Shown here piece after piece: positions 17,584 to 22,814 of a DNA stretch of 22,814 nt (position 1 is its first letter; every line of letters starts with the position of its first letter). Source of the DNA: Coptodactyla brooksi (taxonomy: Eukaryota; Arthropoda; Insecta; Coleoptera; Scarabaeidae); assembly GCA_033557675.1 (NCBI GenBank), contig JAWQRM010000424.1, positions 1 through 22,814 of the forward strand, written 5' to 3'. The translations under genes were made by a program, and so were the position numbers. The notes beneath the pieces were generated by a model. The model searched no databases and was not told the DNA's origin. It worked only from the letters and a program-made list of their open reading frames with translations.

Positions 17584-17655
17584 TGCACGCCCTGCGAGGT
17601 AAGGGTACAGGGGTAGGGATGCACGCCCTGTGGGACAAGGGTCTTCAGATGCTTC
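17584..17655. repeat. Two-unit tandem repeat, 36-bp period
   Basis: TGCACGCCCTGCGAGGTAAG (from 17584) recurs as TGCACGCCCTGTGGGACAAG (from 17620), giving about 18 matches in 24 before the units diverge. It is GC-rich against its surroundings and of unknown origin. Confidence 0.5.
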
Positions 17656-17943
17656 CGGTCCTCAAAGACTGTATGTAATGTATTTGCATTCATTCTCCAG
17701 TTAAACAGGTAAAGCAAATCTTTTAAGATGCGCATACATGGTCGAACTCAGATATGAAACGGCCAGGGGTATAACTGACAAGAAAAATTATAACTGAAAG
17801 TAAAGCATATACTTGGTAAGTATATACGTTAGTATGCTTACGTAATAAATCAACTCAATGTGTTTGTGCCTTCTCGGTATTCTTTTAACAGGTCACCGTT
17901 TAACTTACTTTCTTATTTCAATCGAAAAGCGAAACTTTATAAT

Positions 17944-17990
17944 AAAATGTAGTATTCTACATTTTCATGTAAATGTGAAAATGTAGTATT
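17944..17990. repeat. Three-part inverted/direct repeat that can fold two ways
   Basis: AAAATGTAG (17944-17952) pairs with CTACATTTT (17957-17965) around TATT. The same CTACATTTTC (17957-17966) pairs equally well with GAAAATGTAG (17977-17986) around a 10-base loop. AAAATGTAGTATT is a direct repeat at 17944 and 17978. The two stems exclude each other. Confidence 0.6.
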
Positions 17991-18226
17991 TTATTTGCGT
18001 GCAGATAGAACTTATGGAATAATATACTATTTGGGGATCGGTTTTTTCTTTATAAGAATCTTCAATTACCCTTCAACTGTGAATATTATGATTGAAAAAT
18101 GAAATCAGAGCACACTAAAACACTTAACCTTGAAACATGTCATTAAAATGACTACCAATTTTCATTAAAAACTGCTATCGAAGAAGAGAACAATACATCT
18201 AATGCGTCTATTCACGCCTAGTCAGT

Positions 18227-18283
18227 TTATTGTGCAAGTGTGCCCAGAGCGATAATGCAGCTCTAGGCACACTTGCATAATAA
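18227..18283 (+). ncRNA. Candidate microRNA-like hairpin
   Basis: Arms 18227-18250 and 18260-18283 form 23 base pairs (one G-T) with one C/A mismatch (18245 opposite 18265) and a 9-base loop GATAATGCA. The core GCAAGTGTGCC/GGCACACTTGC is perfect and not AT-rich, so composition alone does not explain it. A third GGCACACT..GCA copy at 18314-18324 could compete for the left arm. The length and near-perfect pairing suit a pre-microRNA, but no known microRNA seed is recognised and the transcribed strand is unknown. It could instead be the remnant of a short inverted-repeat transposon. Confidence 0.4.
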
Positions 18284-18334
18284 TTACACAATAATCATAA
18301 TAACATAATAATAGGCACACTGCAAAGGATTCTG

Positions 18335-18425
18335 TGTAAAGTGAGAGAGATCGCTCGATCGCGGCCGGTCGGGTTGTGTCGTGTGCAATCGGCCGCGCGG
18401 ACACCGAAAACTTACGGAGGGATCC
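18335..18425. promoter_or_regulatory. CpG-rich patch downstream of the hairpin
   Basis: This short patch is dense in CpG (GATCGCTCGATCGCGGCCGG, GGCCGCGCGG) and contains a GAGAGAGA run at about 18342-18349, the type of site bound by GAGA factor in flies. The contrast with neighbouring DNA is marked. It might be a promoter or enhancer fragment; there is no coding evidence. Confidence 0.3.
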
Positions 18426-18479
18426 GTTCCTATAATTTTATTATATAGTTGACTTTCTTAAAGGTACGGTTGCTGTAGA

Positions 18480-19020
18480 TATATATGATATCTTTTTTCG
18501 TTATTAAAGTTGGATTTAAGCAATAGAAATTTGTCAACCGAATCTGTATCAGAAAGGTTATAGATGAAGAATTGCTCATCACTGATAACTCCACATGGGT
18601 GTGTGGATATAATATTGAAACTAAGGCCCCAACATCCGAGTAAAAGCGTCATGAAGAACCTACATCAGGAAAACTGTTCGATTTCTCAGGAAACTCTTCG
18701 ATTTCTGCCGAAACAACTCAAGGCAATTGCGTCACGATAATGTGCCTGCTCAAAATTCACTATCTGTTTGTGAATGGTTCTCCGAAAACATCATTATGAT
18801 GCAACAGCCTCCGTATTTATCGTGCATAGCCCACTACGATTTTTTCCTGTTCGCAAAGATAAAGGGGAACATGAAAGGACTATGTTTTGCCAACACTGAG
18901 GAGATAAGAATATAACCGAAAATTACGTCTCAGAAGTGTTTCGAACATTAGACGAAAAAAAAATCTTGAACGGGACAAAACTAATATTGGTGAAGAAATG
19001 GATATTTTTGAGAAAAACAA
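18480..19020 (+). pseudogene. Mariner transposase relic, second lineage, plus strand
   Basis: The first catalytic region reads LITDNSTWVCGYNIETK, with the aspartate at 18584-18586 (family TGDETWVYGYDPETK; here the E is lost). A deletion then removes the segment up to the second region, LRHDNVPAQNSLSVCEW (aspartate at 18736-18738), which leads to QQPPYLSCIAHYDFFLFAKI (third aspartate at 18838-18840) and MKGLCFANTEEIRI. Thirty-three residues separate the second and third aspartates, one fewer than DD34D. QKCFE and GEEMDIFEKN mark the C-terminus by about 19020. There are stops and frameshifts, and the N-terminus and ends are missing. Confidence 0.82.
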
Positions 19021-19429
19021 TAACACTACACTATGTCTACATTTGTTTCTTAAAACTAGGTGAATTACATATTTAAAAAATGGTTAATGTTATTTCCATC
19101 TTAATGTATTATTCGGATAATTTAAATATTAAAAGCATTAAATGTCTAAAAAGTCTTAAAAGCCATTGAATTTGTCATTCGCGATTATTGTCAAGTAATC
19201 CATAGTGCCGAGAATAGCTACCCACACAGGTTTTCTCCAAATATAATTGATTATATTTGTGCAATAGCTATTCAGAAAGCCGTCTCATTAATTGTATACA
19301 AAATTATTAATGGAAAAGTGTCTGTCGTTATTCACAATTATTTAATTAACTTGATACGTCAATTTAGACCGAAAAGGGTTGCAGTATTTAATACTTTCCT
19401 CGTTTCCTCCGGGTAGGTAATTATAAATG
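19021..19429. other. No gene recognised; nested palindromes
   Basis: AT-rich. It contains a pair of nested inverted repeats at 19212-19273 (separate entry). Confidence 0.5.
19212..19273. repeat. Nested inverted repeats
   Basis: The outer arms GAATAGCTA (19212-19220) and TAGCTATTC (19265-19273) are a perfect 9-bp match. Inside them AAATATAAT (19239-19247) and ATTATATTT (19250-19258) form a second perfect 9-bp stem with a two-base loop. Two nested perfect stems within 62 bp resemble a small structured element or a remnant of one. Confidence 0.55.
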
Positions 19430-19890
19430 ATACATTTGGTAGGTTATTACGGCAAGGGAGTGTTTGCAGTGGTTTTTCGGAGTGGTGTAGGGGGGCGATG
19501 AGCTTTTATTCGCCAGAACCGCCCAGTGTTTACAATCGTGACGGTAACAAATGTCTTGAATTACCAGCTCGAGGCACTTTGTCTACAAATCGCGTTGTAA
19601 TTCGCTTCCGTGCTGTTTGCCGAACACATTTTTGGTGGTGGCCGACACGTATTTGCATTTACGATTTCGTGTGGGACTGTCGGACGCGGATGCTATGAAA
19701 ATCTAACTTCCCTGTTTGGGGTCTGACGAACGGACGGAAGGACTATCCCCACGCAGGCAGAGTCAACAAGCATTATCGATTTCCACTTCAGCGCACACTT
19801 CTGTGCTGATCTGATGCGAGGCTGACAAATGTATTGTTTGACGCAGCCTAAAGCACAAACACACCGTATGCAGGTCACCTGGCCCTTAAT
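19430..19890. promoter_or_regulatory. Largest GC-richer island, candidate regulatory DNA
   Basis: Some 450 bp of balanced composition with frequent CpG lie between AT-rich flanks, with no transposon similarity. Visible site-like motifs include TGTTTAC (forkhead type, 19527-19533) and ATTTGCAT (POU octamer, 19651-19658). Such motifs occur by chance, so they are hints only. Two open frames (19498-19698 plus, 19693-19878 minus) have no recognised family; the plus frame starts MSFYSPEPPSVYNRDGNK and could be exon-like. Confidence 0.35.
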
Positions 19891-20777
19891 AACATTAATT
19901 CCTTTTGTATATTGTTTGCTGGTTTTAACAATATGTCATCGAAAAATTAGCTTATGGAGAATTACAATACAGTAATTAACTGAATACCTACTTTATTTAT
20001 GCACACTAAACAGTAGTTAATTTCCTATTACGGTAAAAACTAACTCCACACAAAATTATATGTTCATAAGAAAAAGAATTAATAGAAAATTTAATCTTAA
20101 TAAACTAAATTTAATCATTTAAATATTTATAAACGGTGATGTTCCAATAAAAATTAACAATTGAGTGAACAGAGTACAGTCGGTATGGTCAAGAAAAAAT
20201 ACTTAAAACTAAAACAAGAATTGACCATTGGAAATGGTAATAAAGATTCCATGATGAAAATAATAGACAGAGAGAAAATAAATATCATAAGAGAAAACAA
20301 AAACAAGTTCAGGAAAGAACTACAATAATTACTAAAAGAGAGTAAATAGACAGATCCTAAACTGAGAACTAAGGTTCGCGTTGTAGTTACAAGATCACCC
20401 CCAAATTTTGGCGTTGAAGATTTTTGTTTTTAATAATATATTATAAATCAAAGAAGTGTGCCAAAAAATTTACAATAAAGGTTTTAAAAATGTATGGTTA
20501 GGAAATCTGAGTCCTGCAGTGGCATAATCATAAAACGACAACTCATTAAAATGTAGTATATTTAATAATTGAGAGACATATATTGGTCATGAATAACAAA
20601 AAAGCAACATAGAGTGGAAATACGGAAGAAGAGGGTACTTACAAGGGAACATGCCCAACCCGAAAATTAAAACAAAATGAAACATTGCCGATAAGTAGTC
20701 CACCCTAAGATACAAAACCATTTTTCGTATTGGCCCAAAAACGGTTTGAAGGAGTAAAGCTACTCCTTAAAGTTTCA

Positions 20778-21145
20778 GCGATTTTCGGTTTTTGGCGAAT
20801 AATTCCGTAACGAATGGACATAATAATTAACGTTGCCCTTGGGAATATTCGCCTTCAAAAACTACTTCACACGCTGGAAAATTGTACTCCATTATAATAC
20901 AAAAAACCCCCTCCCGCCCCCTACACCATTGCGAGTTCTTTTAACAAACTGTCTATTCTATGTGGAAGAGCAGTTAAAATAGTTGATATTGCACTTTTTA
21001 ACTTTTTAGAAGGACTAGATTTACCAAAGAAAAATAATATTCTAACTGCATGATCGAACTTAAAACCGGCTTTAAAAATTGAAAACACCCCTCATTTCAT
21101 GCGATTTTTGGTTTTTGATGAATAATTTTTCAACGAATGGAAATA
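20778..21145. repeat. Direct repeat pair, 45 bp each, 323 bp apart
   Basis: Unit 1 is 20778-20822 and unit 2 is 21101-21145. They share GCGATTTT.GGTTTTTG, GAATAATT and AACGAATGGA blocks, about 37 of 45 identical. GC-rich and C-tract sequence (CCCCCTCCCGCCCCC, 20906-20920) lies between them. The spacing suggests two diverged monomers of a roughly 320-bp tandem repeat; I have the impression of having seen similar strings repeated in arthropod genomes but cannot name the family. Confidence 0.6.
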
Positions 21146-21259
21146 AAGTACTAGTGTAACACAGTGGTGTATTTCCTTTTAAATAGTTTATCACATAGTA
21201 AACACTCAACTCCATTACCATTTAAACTTTTCTATCTTTTAATTCATGTTTTATTGACT

Positions 21260-21295
21260 ATGGATAACTTTACTTTAACAAGTAAAGTTATCCAT
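21260..21295. repeat. Perfect 16-bp stem hairpin
   Basis: ATGGATAACTTTACTT (21260-21275) is exactly mirrored by AAGTAAAGTTATCCAT (21280-21295) around a TAAC loop. Thirty-two paired bases without a mismatch is unusual for chance in a window of this size. Confidence 0.8.
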
Positions 21296-22084
21296 GTGAA
21301 AAATCATTTAAAATGGTTACTTATTCAATAGATGAGCTATCGGTATAAAACCAAAAAGTGAATTGATTGTCCATTTATTGTGTATTTGCAAATGGCAGTA
21401 ATAAATTTACAAATCTTACTGCAATAAATTTAGTTAAGATTGTGGTAATGAAACTCTTCAAAAAAGTGTTAAAATGAAAAAATTGCTATACCACGCACAA
21501 CGGATTATAGCTTGTGATCCACAAATTGAGCAACGAGGACGTAAGGTAAGTCAGGGTAAGTGGGCCATACTTTTACAACGTTATTTTTAAACTCTGTTTA
21601 AAAGTTCCGTTTGAAGTTCAAAATTTGCGGGTAGGTTCACCTATCGTTACTTTTAACGGTATAGCTTAATTTGTGAAACATAGTTTGCTTACTTTCTTTT
21701 CTCTGTACGTTTTTTTATGTGTGCTCTGGACCCAGTTATCTCTAGTTATTTTTTCACTTTTAATAAAGTACAGATGATATTAACACCTTGATATATGCCT
21801 AGCATGTTCTTATATTTTCAACTGGGGCACCTGGATAGATTTATTGATAATTCTTCTCACTTAGAATAGTCTTGGTGTATTAATTATTTCAGTGATTGCA
21901 ATTAAAAATCGCAATGTTATGATTTAAATAAAACTGTTTTCTTCTTTTTTTATTTTTTTATTGAGAATAATTTATATTTTAATATGGAAAACAGTACTAA
22001 TTTAAAATGTATTACTGAACATATAAAAACAAAAACCGGGGCAAATATATGGCGAAAAAAAAACATGAACCAACTTAATGCACC

Positions 22085-22814
22085 TTAATGAAAGTTATAA
22101 AGATGTGGTTTCATATAAAATTCATAAAGACACAATTTTCTGGTAGTGGGGTTCCTTTCGGTCAGCTTGGGCTTCACCGTTGTAATTATGTCACCATACG
22201 GCACAGAATGGATATCATCTCCAGAAGGGAACATGAATTTTGTTCAGAATCATTAGAAATCTTAAAAACCGTACTTCGTAGTCGTCTTTTGAACAAAATT
22301 ATTATTTTCGATGATTTGCAAAGTTTCGTCATTCTTATAGTGAAATTCTTCATCTTCCAAATCTTGCTCCTCAGAAAATCTGTCACTACCTGTCTCGTCA
22401 TGCACTGAAAATTCCCCATCAGTTGACTCACTTTCATTTGTTTCTTTTTGGGCCCTTTTAGTAGACTTCTTTGTATTCTTTTCTTCTTTGTAGGTTGAAG
22501 TAGTCTTTCATTTTCATTTTGTTTCTGAGTTTGCAAAAATTCTTCACTCGTCATTATTTCGCAATTTTTTGTAATATGTCTACGTTTAGAGAAACCTTTA
22601 GTTTGTGTTGAATCAGGTCTCATTAAATCAAGAAAAATTTTAAAATCTCTACGTTTTATTGGTTGTGAGGTTGAGGGCATTTTTGAAAGTTCTGGAGGAT
22701 CTTTTGCTACATGAGATGTGGTGGTTGTGGTGGTGTGTGGTGGTTGTACAACATCAAGACTTTCAGAAAGTGACAATGTTTGAGCTTGAACTGGTAGTGT
22801 GAAGGATATTGTAC
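22085..22814 (-). pseudogene. C-terminal tail of a pogo/Tigger (jerky-like) transposase, cut by window edge
   Basis: On minus the frame is open from the window end. It has QPPHTTTTTTSHV and KMPSTSQPIKRRDF, then SKRRHITKNCEIMTSEEF, a basic Lys-rich stretch, and a shift near 22480 into an acidic Ser/Glu stretch with SESTDGEFSVHDETGSD and EEQDLEDEEFHYKNDE (stop 22262-22264). A third frame reads FMFPSGDDIHSVPYGDIITT to a stop at 22085-22087. A PSTSQ linker, basic block, EFSVHDE acidic block and a final FPxxDDI...Y.DI segment match the tail I associate with insect pogo/jerky-type transposases. The catalytic domain would lie beyond the window. Frameshifts mark it as a relic, although an intact copy with sequencing errors cannot be excluded. 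Confidence 0.5.

Larger units (their letters stand above)
17217..18220. other. AT-rich DNA with small repeats, no gene recognised
   Basis: The stretch holds a 36-bp-spaced pair of TGCACGCCCTG units (17584 and 17620), each followed by a GGxAAGGGT block, and a switchable hairpin at 17944-17990. No coding resemblance was seen. Confidence 0.5.
19891..21551. other. AT-rich DNA with a direct repeat pair and a perfect hairpin
   Basis: No gene was recognised. A Lys/Asn-rich stretch around 20170-20350 might be an old retroelement relic, but no motif can be named. The repeats at 20778/21101 and the hairpin at 21260-21295 are listed separately. Confidence 0.5.

Noticed and set aside
21475..21546. Possible exon: ATG frame MKKLLYHAQRIIACDP... 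ending at AAG|GTAAGT, a perfect splice donor
   Set aside because: Only 24 codons, no family resemblance, and the GTAAGT lies next to GGGTAAGTGGG, which I read as a probable transposon end. No acceptor or second exon could be matched.
1..22814. Bacterial-type features such as operons, ribosome binding sites, CRISPR arrays or attachment sites
   Set aside because: Composition, mariner/non-LTR/Penelope relics and absence of dense coding all indicate an animal nuclear genome.

Overview
The window reads as non-coding nuclear DNA from an arthropod, most likely an insect. It is very AT-rich, has no long open reading frame, no operon-like gene packing, and no rRNA, tRNA or CRISPR array that I could see. 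It is littered with decayed mobile elements of families common in insects: Tc1/mariner of two lineages, non-LTR reverse transcriptases, a Penelope-like reverse transcriptase piece, a TTAA-flanked DNA element and a probable pogo/Tigger-type tail. I found no convincing intact host protein gene. All family assignments come from reading translations against remembered family patterns, not from a search.

Layout. 774-3313 is a nested element: an internally deleted mariner (imperfect 28-bp inverted ends, TA target duplication) split by a second insertion (about 1045-2759). That insertion carries a broken gene of a widespread, unnamed repeat-associated family and has long inverted arms. 4118-4510 is a GC-richer island with a 41-codon open frame. 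5456-6394 is a non-LTR reverse transcriptase relic with a short insert, and 8800-9057 is another reverse transcriptase tail. 11204-11864 is a short TTAA-flanked element. 14078-14789 and 18480-19020 are pieces of a second mariner lineage. 15135-15410 is a Penelope-like reverse transcriptase fragment. 16453-17214 is a second copy of the deleted mariner. 22085-22814 is a transposase tail that runs off the window edge.

Three items look least explained. (1) A dispersed repeat is present in three diverged copies (6925-7455, 12965-13310, 15545-15850). All three keep a short protein end and stop codon at the same place, so it looks like the 3' end of an unidentified mobile gene. (2) Two hammerhead-ribozyme-like motifs (5047-5089 plus, 10361-10406 minus) have the layout known from Penelope-like elements, remains of which are also here. 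(3) A long hairpin at 18227-18283 (23 base pairs, one mismatch, 9-nt loop) is of microRNA-precursor size and sits just upstream of a CpG-rich patch.

Several GC-richer islands (4118-4510, 9650-9915, 15975-16350, 18335-18425, 19430-19890) stand out against the AT-rich background. They are candidates for conserved regulatory DNA or unannotated exons, but sequence alone cannot decide. The genes here do not work together; this is a graveyard of independent insertions in an intron or intergenic stretch.
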